NCBI RefSeq assembly: GCF_031157315.1
Contig: NZ_JAVIFU010000001.1
Span: 1-64,000, forward strand
Direction: 5' to 3'
DNA from: Paenibacillus sp. LHD-38
GTDB lineage: Bacteria; Bacillota; Bacilli; Paenibacillales; Paenibacillaceae
Length of the DNA stretch: 64,000 bases
Part shown: positions 6,954 to 16,222 of the stretch, piece after piece
Numbering within the stretch: the first letter of the stretch is position 1
How the letters are laid out: every line of letters begins with the position of its first letter
Translations under genes and position numbers: made by a program
Notes under the pieces: model-generated
The model's input: the letters and a program-made list of their open reading frames with translations, nothing else
What the model was told of the DNA's origin: nothing
The model's database searches: none

Positions 6954-9470
6954 TTATAACCCTTCAATTAACGCCTTGATCGAGCTGTCGCTCTCTAGAG
7001 CTCGGATAATGAGCGTCACCGCTTCAGCGCGAGTAGTCGTGCTATTAGGTGCGAATAAAGAGGTTGAAATCCCTTGTACAAGAGTGGCTGAAGACGCCAG
7101 CTCAATTTCATTCGCAGCCCAGTAGGTGTTGCTCACGTCTGTAAAGTTGGTTGGCTCGCCGGTCGCTAACACGTCAAGGTTCAGCACGCGGGCAATGATC
7201 ACCACCATCTCGGCACGGGAGATAGCTTCGCTAGGTTTAAAGCTGCCATCCGCATAACCGGTTACGACCTCCTTCTCCGCCAAGGCGCCGATGTAACCAA
7301 TGGCCCAATTAGAGCCCGTATCGTTGAAGGTAGCCGAGGCTGGATTTAATGTCAGTGCGAATGCACGGGCAATTATGCCAGCGAACTCTGCCCTTGTGAT
7401 AGACGCGTTCGGACGGAACGTATTATCCAAGTACCCAGTTATGATACCCAGCTTCACTGCTTTCGCAATGGCGCTGCTGCCCCAATGATTGCTAACATCG
7501 ATGAACGATTTGTTACCATTATTCGTTGCTGCGATGGCGTCGCTCACCGCTTTCAGTACCGCTTCCCGGCTAACAACGTTGGATTGGAACGGATTCAATT
7601 TAGTCTCAGGCTTCTGTGTGCCTTCGGTCTCATTGTCGTCCGTGCCGTTAGAGGAACCTGAACCTGGAGTACCCGTCGAGGTAGTAAGGTTCAGCACAAT
7701 CCGGTCGGATTGGTAAACAACCGTAGCATTATACGAGCTTGGCAAGCCATAAACCTTAACAGCGGAGAATTGTCCGGTCCGTTGATCCACGTCATGGCTG
7801 ATCAAGGTGATGTCTCCCGTGCTCGGCACGTAGTTGTCTGTGAAGTTCACTTGCAATTTCCCGTTCACATTGACCGCACCATTTGCATCAAGCACATCAC
7901 CTGCGCTGGCCATATTCAGTTCGAGAGTACCTTCGGCAGCTTGAGTGAAGCTTCCACCAAAAGTCATCTTGCCCGTTACATTCTCCATAAGTGTACCACC
8001 GTTATTCAGAACATCGCCGCTGCCGAACGCCGTCGCGGATTTTCCCTCGAGCGTACCGGCATTTAGCTCAGTGCCTCCGGAATACGCATTGCTGCCCGTC
8101 AGCGTCAAAGTGCCATTTCCTTCTTTCGTCAGCTTGCCTGCACCGGCGATATCGTTCTTCCAGCTATCTGTTGCATGGAAGCCGTCTTTGTAGGCATCCA
8201 TCGTCACGGTAACGTTGCTGTTAAAGGAGCCATATCCATCTGCAGCAGCAAATAGATTCAGACGTCCCCATCCTTCTGGATCATCGAGCACCGGATAGCC
8301 AGACGGCAGGCCGGTTGTAGCCAGAACTTCGCGGCGCTGCTCGTCGCTCAAGTAAGGTTGGCGAGTCTCCAGCAGCACCTCGGCGCCCTTCGGAACGACT
8401 ACGGCTTCCGTTGTGGAAGCGATTGGTGTGAATCCGTAGGTCAGACGCTCTGTATATTGCTCTTTATTCCTCTCGTAATCGCTGAAGCGATCTTCTGCCG
8501 TACCGGTTTCTTGCAGCAGAATCTCATGAGCCTGATCGTACGCGGCTTGCTTAAGCTCTGCATTATCCGGGTCCGCTAAAGTGGCGGCTGCCAGCGCCGT
8601 AGCCAAGACGCGTCCGCCCATGACATCAAGCGGCGAGTGCATGCCGGCAACGACCCGGTTGTTGCCCATCTCGGAAGCGCGGGTCAGCATCTCTTGGAAC
8701 CGTTCAGGCACAGTATAAGCTAGTGCCAGCGAGGCGAGATATGAGGCGTTCGTATGACCGCTCGGGAAGCCGCCATCCGTTTCCGGCTTGGTGGTATTTC
8801 TCGCAGGAACCAGCGTAGGCACGATGACAGAAGTATCAAGCCAACGCCATGGACGCATATAGCTGTAAAAGTTTTTAGCCGGCGTAGTCGAAGCATAGTT
8901 GCCGCGCAGCGTGCCAATCAGGTCGACCATTTTGCCGAGCTCGGAGTCCGAATTGCCGCCTTTATTGGCACCGTTCCCGTCATCGTACTTGACCGTCGTG
9001 GCGTCGTCCGGGATGCTCGTAATCGTGGTGAACGTTCCTGTTTTCTCTCGGTACACATCTGCAAGCGTTCCAAGACCGTCAAAGGCACCGTAGGTTTGGT
9101 TGCGTCGGTCGTCGTAATAAGCTGCGATCTCATCTTCCTCCGTACGGGCTTCAGCTAGATCAGCCACGTACTGGATATTGTAGTCCAGAACTTCGCTGTT
9201 CAGCTTGGTGCCGTTATCCCACGAAGATCCTGGCGTCCAGAGATCCAGGAACCCGGACAGCACTCCAATCGTCGGGTTGGACTCGACCGTTATATTAGCG
9301 GAGGAGTTGTTCTTGTAGCTATCGACAAAGTGTCCCCATGCCGGAGCTTGGGGCAGTCCGACAGAAGATTCGGCCGGAGCGGCCATGGCGTAACTTCCTG
9401 CCACGGGATTGAGCAGCAATAACACGCCCATCGTAACAGATAACAGCTTTTTTTGGGATTTGACTTTCAA
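6954..9470 (-). CDS. Secreted PAP2-type acid phosphatase with beta-strand repeat and three SLH domains
   Basis: An 838-residue exported, cell-surface-anchored enzyme. Residues 1-30 are a signal peptide ending near SYAMAA. Residues about 190-310 hold the PAP2 catalytic motifs: KNFYSYMRP (K-x6-RP), GGFPSGH (PSGH) and NRVVAGMHSPLD (R-x5-H-x3-D). About 430-600 includes an autotransporter-associated beta-strand repeat (NGTLTLTGSNAYSGGT). A Gly/Ser/Thr-rich linker near 610-640 leads to three SLH domains (about 660-835; for example ITRAEFAGIIARAF, ISRAEMVVIIARVL, TTRAEAVTLIIRAL) that bind pyruvylated wall polymer. It should release phosphate from organic phosphates outside the cell. The start is TTG 9470, with CAGGAG ten bases upstream. 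A beta-strand repeat of autotransporter type in a Gram-positive SLH protein is unusual but seen in family relatives. Confidence 0.9.
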   Translation of the reverse strand: MKVKSQKKLLSVTMGVLLLLNPVAGSYAMAAPAESSVGLPQAPAWGHFVDSYKNNSSANITVESNPTIGVLSGFLDLWTPGSSWDNGTKLNSEVLDYNIQYVADLAEARTEEDEIAAYYDDRRNQTYGAFDGLGTLADVYREKTGTFTTITSIPDDATTVKYDDGNGANKGGNSDSELGKMVDLIGTLRGNYASTTPAKNFYSYMRPWRWLDTSVIVPTLVPARNTTKPETDGGFPSGHTNASYLASLALAYTVPERFQEMLTRASEMGNNRVVAGMHSPLDVMGGRVLATALAAATLADPDNAELKQAAYDQAHEILLQETGTAEDRFSDYERNKEQYTERLTYGFTPIASTTEAVVVPKGAEVLLETRQPYLSDEQRREVLATTGLPSGYPVLDDPEGWGRLNLFAAADGYGSFNSNVTVTMDAYKDGFHATDSWKNDIAGAGKLTKEGNGTLTLTGSNAYSGGTELNAGTLEGKSATAFGSGDVLNNGGTLMENVTGKMTFGGSFTQAAEGTLELNMASAGDVLDANGAVNVNGKLQVNFTDNYVPSTGDITLISHDVDQRTGQFSAVKVYGLPSSYNATVVYQSDRIVLNLTTSTGTPGSGSSNGTDDNETEGTQKPETKLNPFQSNVVSREAVLKAVSDAIAATNNGNKSFIDVSNHWGSSAIAKAVKLGIITGYLDNTFRPNASITRAEFAGIIARAFALTLNPASATFNDTGSNWAIGYIGALAEKEVVTGYADGSFKPSEAISRAEMVVIIARVLNLDVLATGEPTNFTDVSNTYWAANEIELASSATLVQGISTSLFAPNSTTTRAEAVTLIIRALESDSSIKALIEGL

Positions 9471-9645
9471 ATCGAATCGACTCCTGTCTTTTGATATTTA
9501 GAACCGATTCATAGGAAGGGGTGAACGACCTGTGCCGCTCTGCATCACCTTGCCGAATGGGATCGGAATCGGTCTCAATGTAGCATTGGGGCGCGCCATA
9601 CATCAATATAACAATTTCTCTTTTATATCAGTTTGGGAGGAATAG

Positions 9646-9710
9646 GGATAATATTTTACACTCACCTAATAAAATGCGGATAGTATTTTACATTGGTTTA
9701 ATAAAGATGC
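9646..9710. repeat. Two tandem imperfect repeats (32 and 33 bp) upstream of the AraC sensor gene
   Basis: Copy 1 (9646-9677) starts GGATAATATTTTACA and ends AATAAAATGC. Copy 2 (9678-9710) starts GGATAGTATTTTACA and ends AATAAAGATGC. They lie in the divergent promoter region about 55 bases before ATG 9764. The period of about three helical turns fits paired binding of an AraC-type dimer on one DNA face; this is inference. Confidence 0.65.
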
Positions 9711-9763
9711 AGGATAATTGAGTTAATGACGAAGGAAACTCTCAGAGGGATAAGGGGGACAAT

Positions 9764-12058
9764 ATGAAAAAATGGAATTCCGTATTTGCTAACCTAGCTA
9801 TTTCCTATATATCCATTGTTCTCATCATCGTGCTCCTGCTCTGTTCTATCTTCTATGTTTACTTCTCGAGAAACTATAAGGAAGAGTTGCGCGACAGAAA
9901 TCAGCTGATTCTGGAGAACACGGCCCAAACGATTGAAACGGCAGTGTTCCAAAGAGCTCAGCAGATTTATTTGGATATTTCCCTTAACCAAAACATAAAT
10001 GTACGACTGCTTGCTGACTCTTCCTTACAGAGCAATCATAGCAAGGTGATTGACCTGCAAGAATTTCTTAAATCGGAGGTCATCAGCAACTCGGACGTCG
10101 TACAAGCCGTGCATCTGTATTACCCTGGACAAAATGTCATGTTATCGTCGCTCTATGGGTTGAATTTCAATGTCGACCAAGATAGCCGCATCGCTAACCT
10201 AGCGGACTGGATTGACGGGATGCGAAGCAATAAACAGAGCAGCCTCTGGACGCCGACGCGCTTGGTCCCTAAGGATATTTATTCGAACCTATCTGACGGT
10301 GGAAGCAATGCATTGATGACTTACGCACATAGCTATCCCTTCCAAGTGTCAGGCGAGAACAGCGACGTCATCATTGCGATTGACGTGAAGGAAAGTGCAA
10401 TAAGCGCGATTATTCATAATATGATGCCTTCACAATATGAAGGTACGTTTATTCTGAATCATTCCGGTAACACGATATCGGATGCGGATAAAGGAAAACT
10501 AGTACAGGGTAATTATGACACCAGTAAGATCAGGGGGGAGGCCAAGAGCTATAGCGGAACCATTGACCAGAATTCCCACGTCGTTTCCTATCAAACCTTC
10601 CCATCGACCGGATGGAAAATTTTTAGCGTCGTGCCTTCCAGCTCTTTCTATGAAAAATCGATTTTCATACAAAAGCTGATCCTGAGCATCTGTTTGTTGG
10701 CCATTCTGGTAGGCATCGTATTGTCCGGAATTCTGGCTAGGGCGAATTACAGCCCAATCAAACGGTTGACGGCCAAAATAAGAGGGTTAATGGACCACTC
10801 GTCCGAGCATGTCACCAATGAGTACAGGCTGATCGACACGGCCTTCGTCAAGCTGAATGATAAAGTCAATAGCCTGGAAGAGACGCTGGAAGCCAATAGC
10901 TCGGTTATCAAGCACAATGTCGTCCTCAACTTGCTCCACAATTGCTATACGCGTGAGGAATGGGTTGAAGAACTTTCATTTCTAGGCCTCTCGAGCGAAT
11001 ACAATCGCTACTGCTGCTTAATTCTGGATTCGAGTGAAGCTTTCTCACGGTTAAGCTCCAGGAATATGCAATATGCAGTGTACCGGATTATCAACCAGTT
11101 GGAGGCCGCGTCCCTGTCTAATAGCCGCATCATTGCCGAAGCGCTTCCGGACAAGAAGGTTGTCATCATTGTTTGCGCTAATCAAGAGAGCGAGGATCTT
11201 TTGGAACAAATATCTCAATTTGTAATATCGGAGGGTCAAGAGCAGTTCTGCTTGGATGTCCAAATCTCGTGGGGTTGTTGGGTGCATGAGATGACCGATG
11301 TTCATAGGAGCTACATTGAGGCCCAAACCTTAATGAAATACGTTTATTTTCTGCCAGATACCTCCATCCTGAAGGATCGCAAGCTGCTCAATCGGGAGAA
11401 CAGCCTGGATCAAATTCCGCAAGCTATTTTGGCAAAGTTCAAAGATAAATTGCACGCTCGGCAGCCGCAGGAGCTTGTAACGGCTATAGAGCAGTTGGTT
11501 ACGATTATGCGGGAAGGAATGTATGCGGCAGATCATTGCCGCTTTGTTCTTGCCAATACCGTGTTCGTCTATTCCGATTATTTGAAGAGTGTTCGATATA
11601 AGCACCCCGAGCAGGAGAATCTGGATCTCTTCAACCAGTACGTCGGGCTGCACAATATCCTTTCTTTTCAAAAGTGGCTGGTGGATTCGGCAACCGGCTT
11701 TATCGCTCATATGGAGAATCGCAATAGCGAGCGTGCGGTCTCCAGTATAGAATTGGCCAAGCAATACATTCATGACCATCTCTCGGGGGATCTGTCCCTG
11801 GAGGCGGTCTCCACGAAGGTATTACTCAGTCCTAAATATTTAAGCACACTATTTAAGGAAGAGATAGGCGTCACCTATACCGAATATGTCACCAGTCATC
11901 GAATGGAGAAAGCCAAAGCCTTACTTGGGCAAAACAACATGACAATCGAGCAAATTGCAAATACGGTCGGCTACGCAACGGCTGCTTATTTTATCAAGAG
12001 GTTCAAAGAAATGCATGGGTGCACGCCGGGGAATTACTTGCGCAACATTGCTAAGTAA
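9764..12058 (+). CDS. Membrane-bound sensor/AraC-family transcriptional regulator
   Basis: A 764-residue one-component system: a membrane-anchored receptor fused to an AraC DNA-binding domain. A transmembrane helix at about 11-33 and another at about 305-325 flank a roughly 270-residue extracytoplasmic sensor of the Cache type (with PSTGWKIFSVVPSSSFYE before the second helix). A cytoplasmic linker follows. The last 100 residues carry two helix-turn-helix motifs (LSLEAVSTKVLLSPKYLSTL and TIEQIANTVGYATAAYFIKR) and the TPGNYLR ending. It is 36-60 bases upstream of a binding lipoprotein gene, the standard Paenibacillus arrangement in which the regulator controls oligosaccharide uptake. The start follows an AGGGGGAC ribosome site. 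Tandem repeats at 9646-9710 are candidate operators. Confidence 0.9.
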   Translation: MKKWNSVFANLAISYISIVLIIVLLLCSIFYVYFSRNYKEELRDRNQLILENTAQTIETAVFQRAQQIYLDISLNQNINVRLLADSSLQSNHSKVIDLQEFLKSEVISNSDVVQAVHLYYPGQNVMLSSLYGLNFNVDQDSRIANLADWIDGMRSNKQSSLWTPTRLVPKDIYSNLSDGGSNALMTYAHSYPFQVSGENSDVIIAIDVKESAISAIIHNMMPSQYEGTFILNHSGNTISDADKGKLVQGNYDTSKIRGEAKSYSGTIDQNSHVVSYQTFPSTGWKIFSVVPSSSFYEKSIFIQKLILSICLLAILVGIVLSGILARANYSPIKRLTAKIRGLMDHSSEHVTNEYRLIDTAFVKLNDKVNSLEETLEANSSVIKHNVVLNLLHNCYTREEWVEELSFLGLSSEYNRYCCLILDSSEAFSRLSSRNMQYAVYRIINQLEAASLSNSRIIAEALPDKKVVIIVCANQESEDLLEQISQFVISEGQEQFCLDVQISWGCWVHEMTDVHRSYIEAQTLMKYVYFLPDTSILKDRKLLNRENSLDQIPQAILAKFKDKLHARQPQELVTAIEQLVTIMREGMYAADHCRFVLANTVFVYSDYLKSVRYKHPEQENLDLFNQYVGLHNILSFQKWLVDSATGFIAHMENRNSERAVSSIELAKQYIHDHLSGDLSLEAVSTKVLLSPKYLSTLFKEEIGVTYTEYVTSHRMEKAKALLGQNNMTIEQIANTVGYATAAYFIKRFKEMHGCTPGNYLRNIAK

Positions 12059-12118
12059 GTATAGTCGCTTCAGCCCGATGGAAGCAGGGGACTGATGGTA
12101 AGGGAGAGAGGTTGTCTG

Positions 12119-13717
12119 ATGGCAAAGAAGGAATTACGGTGCAATATGATCATTTATCTTATTGGTACAGTTTTGTTGGGCATTGTTAGCGGCTGTGCAG
12201 GAACCACGTTGTCCCCCTCTGCAGCAGAAACATTGCAGGCCCCCACAGCTTCTGGCGCCACCCGGTATGATATCTCCTGGACGATGCATCAGAACCTTCC
12301 CGTCTCCGAAGATGCGGAGATGGTTCGGTATGTAGAACAGAAATTTAATGTCAATCTGGACTTCTGGAATCTGGAGAACAATAAATATGAAGCGCTTCTG
12401 GACATCAAGCTGGCTCAGGGCTCGATTCCCGATTTGTTCAGGATCAGACAGCCTCAGGATATTCTCAAGTATCAACAGCAAGGCGTGCTGGCCGATATTC
12501 CGGAGGAGATGCTGGATAAGTACGCTCCGAACATAATGAAGGCTATTAAGGAAAATGCGCCCGACTATCAGGATTATGGAAAAATTAACGGGAAATATTA
12601 TGGCATTCCTGTCATTAATCCTACGAACATTTATCGGATCCCCATCGTCTATCGCAAAGATTGGTTGGATAAGCTCGGCCTGACGGTTCCTGAGACGCTG
12701 TCCGATTTCGAGAAGGTCATCTATGCATTCACGAATGAGGATCCGGATGGCAACGGCAAAAAGGATACCTATGGTCTGTCCAGCGAAGGCATGAACGTCG
12801 TCTTCGGCGCCTTCGGGCAGATCGTCTTTGCCGACCAGCTCTATTTTGGAGTAAAGGAAAAGGAGTTGGTTATTGGTGCCTTGCAGCCGGAGATGAAGGA
12901 GGCGCTACAATATCTTAGCAAATGGTATCGGGACGGTGTCATTGATCCGGAGTTTATTACTGGGGAGAACAAGGGAGGCTACAAGCATCTCTCTCATTCC
13001 TTTATCAATGGAACGATCGGCATGACATCCATGGGCAATTATTATCATTGGATTCAAGAAGGTGATTATCTAATATGGAATTCGAATGGCGAGGAGACTC
13101 CTGTAGAAGCGGCATTTAACGTGAAGGAATTAACCGCTATAAATCAGCACGCCCAAATCGTGTTCGGTCAGCCCTTTAGCGGACCGGATGGCAAACGAGG
13201 CTCAAAAGCCTATGATATGCTCATGAGCTTTACGGCGATCGGAGCCGACGCCGCCAAAGAGCCGGGCAAGATGGAGATGATCCTTCAAATCCTTGACTAT
13301 GTCAGTGCAAATCCCGACCAGGACGAAGCTGCTTCAATGAAGTATGGGGTCCAGGGAACGCATTGGCAATGGGCTAACGCCTCCAGGGAAGATGTTATTC
13401 TGGTTTCTCCTTATGACAAGACGTTCAGCTATCAGAACACGATTGGTACCGGTTTAGGCATGACTGTTCCCCTTATGCCTACGGAACCAAGAGAGAAATG
13501 GGCAGCAACCTTGGGCTTAGATCAGGACGGAATCTACAATGCGTTGGAGGTAGCGACACCCTCCCTAATCCAATCGGGGCCTGAGTTAATAAAGCTAAAA
13601 AACAAAGCCTACATCTCAATTATTACAGGGGACAAACCATTGGAGTATTTCGACGAATTCGTTAAGGATTTTATGGCGGCCGGTGGAACTTGTGTGTTGC
13701 AGGAAGCAAATGACTGA
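12119..13717 (+). CDS. Extracellular solute-binding lipoprotein (LipO-type, family 1)
   Basis: A 532-residue substrate-binding lipoprotein for a carbohydrate ABC importer, anchored outside the membrane. The signal peptide has the lipobox GIVSGC, acylated at Cys of about residue 22. Family signatures include the N-lobe YVEQKFNVNLDFWNLENNKY, the hinge IVYRKDWLDKLGLTVPETL and a calcium-like loop NEDPDGNGKKDTYGLSS, common in the larger LipO/YtcQ group. ATG 12119 follows GGGAGAGAGG; an upstream ATG at 12095 is less well placed. Permease genes, usually adjacent, are missing: the next gene is an unrelated kinase. The binding protein is therefore an orphan, or its permeases were lost or lie elsewhere. 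Confidence 0.88.
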   Translation: MAKKELRCNMIIYLIGTVLLGIVSGCAGTTLSPSAAETLQAPTASGATRYDISWTMHQNLPVSEDAEMVRYVEQKFNVNLDFWNLENNKYEALLDIKLAQGSIPDLFRIRQPQDILKYQQQGVLADIPEEMLDKYAPNIMKAIKENAPDYQDYGKINGKYYGIPVINPTNIYRIPIVYRKDWLDKLGLTVPETLSDFEKVIYAFTNEDPDGNGKKDTYGLSSEGMNVVFGAFGQIVFADQLYFGVKEKELVIGALQPEMKEALQYLSKWYRDGVIDPEFITGENKGGYKHLSHSFINGTIGMTSMGNYYHWIQEGDYLIWNSNGEETPVEAAFNVKELTAINQHAQIVFGQPFSGPDGKRGSKAYDMLMSFTAIGADAAKEPGKMEMILQILDYVSANPDQDEAASMKYGVQGTHWQWANASREDVILVSPYDKTFSYQNTIGTGLGMTVPLMPTEPREKWAATLGLDQDGIYNALEVATPSLIQSGPELIKLKNKAYISIITGDKPLEYFDEFVKDFMAAGGTCVLQEAND

Positions 13718-13865
13718 TATAGCCAGTAGACCATGATACCCAATTAACAGACAGCCGTTATAATCTCATTATTGCTTATGTGCTCAATATGGAATCGCTA
13801 AAGTGCAGTATAACGTTATTCTGTGAAGGATATTTTTGGGGAATTTCGAATGGTTTAACGACACT

Positions 13866-13883
13866 AATACCAGTTAACAAAAG
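13866..13883 (+). repeat. 18-bp direct repeat, copy 2
   Basis: Identical to 6795-6812. This copy ends two bases before the ribosome site of the shikimate-kinase-like gene. Confidence 0.7.
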
Positions 13884-13894
13884 TGAGGAAGAAT

Positions 13895-14395
13895 ATGAAT
13901 ATAGTTCTTATAGGTATGTCCGGAGCTGGTAAAAGCACTTTAGGAGTATTGCTTGCAAAAGCTTTAGGAATGGATTATGTGGATACAGATATTGTTATAC
14001 AACAACATGAAGACAGGTTGTTACAAGATATCATTGATAATGATGGTATTGAAAAATTTATGGAAGTCGAAGAAAAAATTGTGTCTGAATTGCAACTGGA
14101 AAATTGCATTATATCTACAGGTGGAAGTGTTATATATTCAGAAAAAACAATGAATGTCCTTAAACAGGAGGGACAGATTATTTATTTACATGTTCCATAT
14201 GAAGAAATCAAAAGGAGACTAAAAAACATAACAACCAGAGGCATTGTAATAAAAAAAGGAAATAGTCTTAAGGACGTTTACGAGGAAAGAGTTCCTCTAT
14301 ACATCAAGTATAGTGATAAAACTTTTGATTGCTCAAATAAGGATATAGAAAATTGTGTTAGTGAAATTATAGAGAAAATGAAGTCATTGCGATAA
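13895..14395 (+). CDS. Shikimate-kinase-like P-loop kinase
   Basis: A 166-residue protein of the AroK/gluconate-kinase fold. Walker A is GMSGAGKST at about residues 6-14, the acid pair DTD is at about 30-32, the glycine loop is STGGS near 75, and the lid plus C-terminal arginine segment is YEERVPLYIKYSDKTFDC. In true shikimate kinases an FR-x2-E motif supplies an arginine that grips shikimate; here the equivalent is KFMEVEEK, without that arginine. The substrate may therefore differ from shikimate. ATG 13895 is chosen because the protein then begins at the first beta strand and GAGGA lies 5 bases upstream; GTG 13883 is unlikely. It is markedly AT-rich and lies outside any aromatic-pathway cluster, which suggests horizontal transfer. 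Confidence 0.75.
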   Translation: MNIVLIGMSGAGKSTLGVLLAKALGMDYVDTDIVIQQHEDRLLQDIIDNDGIEKFMEVEEKIVSELQLENCIISTGGSVIYSEKTMNVLKQEGQIIYLHVPYEEIKRRLKNITTRGIVIKKGNSLKDVYEERVPLYIKYSDKTFDCSNKDIENCVSEIIEKMKSLR

Positions 14396-14504
14396 TATCT
14401 CTTAACATTAATGACGAAATAAATCTAATCAGTGATATTAAATCATACTCTTCTTTGTAGTACTGTTCTCCGATTCATGCGACCTCTCCTATCGTGTAGA
14501 TTTT

Positions 14505-15410
14505 TTACTTAGAGATCGTTCTATTTGGTTGCTTGCGCAGCTGACCGGGGGTAACCCCGGTCTTTTTTTTGAATTGCTTATTAAAGAAGCTAAGGTCGTC
14601 GAATCCGACATTCTGCGCAATTGTGGCGATTTTGTCGTCGGTGTACAGGATGGCTTCCTGGGCGATACTCAAACGGATTTCATTACGATATTCGATGAAG
14701 GTTCTCCTTGTGTACATCTTGAATTTGGCAGAGAACACAGACGCACTCATGCCGCAAATATGGCTAATTTGCTCCAACGTGAGAGGTTGGGCGTAGTGAC
14801 GGTGGATGAAATCGACGATCATCTGCAGACTTTGTTCGTCGGGAACAGCTTCCTTGGGACGCTCCATCTGTTGATAGTAACGGCTTAAAGAGATAAACAG
14901 CTGGATCATGGATGTCTTGATCATCGTTTGGTAGCCTAAACTCCGGTTGTTCTGCTCTGCGATCAGTTTGTCCAGAATGCTGCTGATCTCTAGCTGCTGG
15001 CTCGTTCGCAGACTGAGCCGCGATACGAATCGTGCATTGTTGCGGAGGAAGGGTTCGACATAGAAGAAGTCGACGAAGGGCGTAACCGAAGACATGGTGT
15101 CCAGCTCGTTCTTGAGCAGAGATGGCATGAACAAGACGTTGCAGATAACGAGCTTCCCGGCGGGCCCGACCCGGTAGGCATGCACCATATCGGGCTCGAT
15201 AATGAACACGTCGCCAGCGCGAATGGCATAGTAGTCCCCGTGGTTATAGCTGTGCTCACCGGAGCCTTCCGCCACGTACGCCAACTCGGTAAATTCGTGG
15301 GAGTGCTCGGCAACCGCTTCGTCCGGCGCAATGACGTAGTATCCTGCGTAAAACGGAAAGTCGGGGTTGTCGAAATATTGTTTGCTAAGAATCCGGGTCA
15401 TAGGCTTCAC
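14505..15410 (-). CDS. AraC-family regulator with N-terminal cupin sensor
   Basis: A 301-residue transcription factor. Residues about 20-105 form a cupin barrel (AEHSHEFTELAYVAEGSGEH, then AGDVFIIEPDMVHAY), which in AraC relatives binds a sugar or small metabolite. Residues about 200-297 are the AraC DNA-binding domain with two HTHs (LTLEQISHICGMSASVFSAK and KIATIAQNVGFDDLSFFNKQ) and the ending GVTPGQLRKQ. It starts with GTG at 15410, or ATG nine bases later. It lies 38 bases downstream of a PhyH-family gene on the same strand, probably in one operon, suggesting it regulates that dioxygenase and whatever pathway it serves. Confidence 0.88.
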   Translation of the reverse strand: MKPMTRILSKQYFDNPDFPFYAGYYVIAPDEAVAEHSHEFTELAYVAEGSGEHSYNHGDYYAIRAGDVFIIEPDMVHAYRVGPAGKLVICNVLFMPSLLKNELDTMSSVTPFVDFFYVEPFLRNNARFVSRLSLRTSQQLEISSILDKLIAEQNNRSLGYQTMIKTSMIQLFISLSRYYQQMERPKEAVPDEQSLQMIVDFIHRHYAQPLTLEQISHICGMSASVFSAKFKMYTRRTFIEYRNEIRLSIAQEAILYTDDKIATIAQNVGFDDLSFFNKQFKKKTGVTPGQLRKQPNRTISK

Positions 15411-15448
15411 TTCATTTCCGAAGAAGATCGCTTGTCGCGGCCCGCCGG

Positions 15449-16222
15449 TTATTTGGCCAGCAGGGGCAACGTTCCTGCTTTGATTCTAGCATTGATTTCG
15501 AGTCCCAGTCCATCAGTGACAATATGCTTCTTCCCGTTGTAGGTCGTTCCGTCCGGCATGTAGATGATTGCCAGCACGCGACGTGGCCTATCTGACTGAT
15601 TGGAGTGGGCATAGTGGAAAGTCTGCCCGTGATGGAACGTGCAACTCCCCTTTTTCAACGGAACGACGACCGGCTTTACATGCTCCAGCTCCGTGCCGTT
15701 GACAAAATCGAAAATATTGTGCGGGTTAACTAGGTCGATGCCGGTTAATTTGCCGACTTTGTGCGAGCCGGGGATGAACATCATGCATCCGTTCTTCTCG
15801 TCGACGTCGTCGACTGTGATCCAAGCGGAGAGCGCGCCAGGTTCGTTCATTGGCCAATAGGGCAGGTCCTGATGCCAGGGAGTTGGCTTGGAATCGTGTG
15901 GCATTTTCCAGAGAGCGTGGTCGTGGAACAGGCGAACGCTCCCGCCACAAAGCTCCTTGGCCGCTTGGGCGATTCTGGCATGCAGCGAATATTTAGCCAT
16001 GATGCCGTGGTCACGCCAAACGTTGACCTTCTGGTTAAGCACCTTGTAATAAGAGCCGGTGCTGACATCTGTTGCAATGGAAAGCTGAGAGCGTTCAACC
16101 ATCGCTTCTTCCATCGCCTCTGTGAGCTCCGCGACCTCTTCTTGACTTAGGATATTGTCTACCTGAACGAAACCGTTCTTCTGATAGAATTCAATTTGCT
16201 CTTGCGTTACGACATGAGTCAT
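15449..16222 (-). CDS. Phytanoyl-CoA dioxygenase (PhyH) family Fe(II)/2-oxoglutarate oxygenase
   Basis: A 257-residue cytoplasmic enzyme of the PhyH family, which hydroxylates substrates using iron, oxygen and 2-oxoglutarate. The iron facial triad is visible as His and Asp in PWHQDLPYWP (about 115-124) and a distal His in HHGQTFHYAHSNQSDRPRR (about 197-215), where the Arg would bind 2-oxoglutarate. The core strand GCMMFIPGSHKVGKL is typical. The ATG start follows AAAGGATGG. Bacterial PhyH proteins act on very diverse small molecules, so the substrate is unknown. It heads a two-gene unit with the AraC-cupin regulator downstream. Confidence 0.88.
   Translation of the reverse strand: MTHVVTQEQIEFYQKNGFVQVDNILSQEEVAELTEAMEEAMVERSQLSIATDVSTGSYYKVLNQKVNVWRDHGIMAKYSLHARIAQAAKELCGGSVRLFHDHALWKMPHDSKPTPWHQDLPYWPMNEPGALSAWITVDDVDEKNGCMMFIPGSHKVGKLTGIDLVNPHNIFDFVNGTELEHVKPVVVPLKKGSCTFHHGQTFHYAHSNQSDRPRRVLAIIYMPDGTTYNGKKHIVTDGLGLEINARIKAGTLPLLAK

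Noticed and set aside
7489-9158. Several plus-strand frames opposite the PAP2-SLH gene
   Set aside because: All are shadows with low-complexity or Arg/Ser-rich translations and no ribosome sites.
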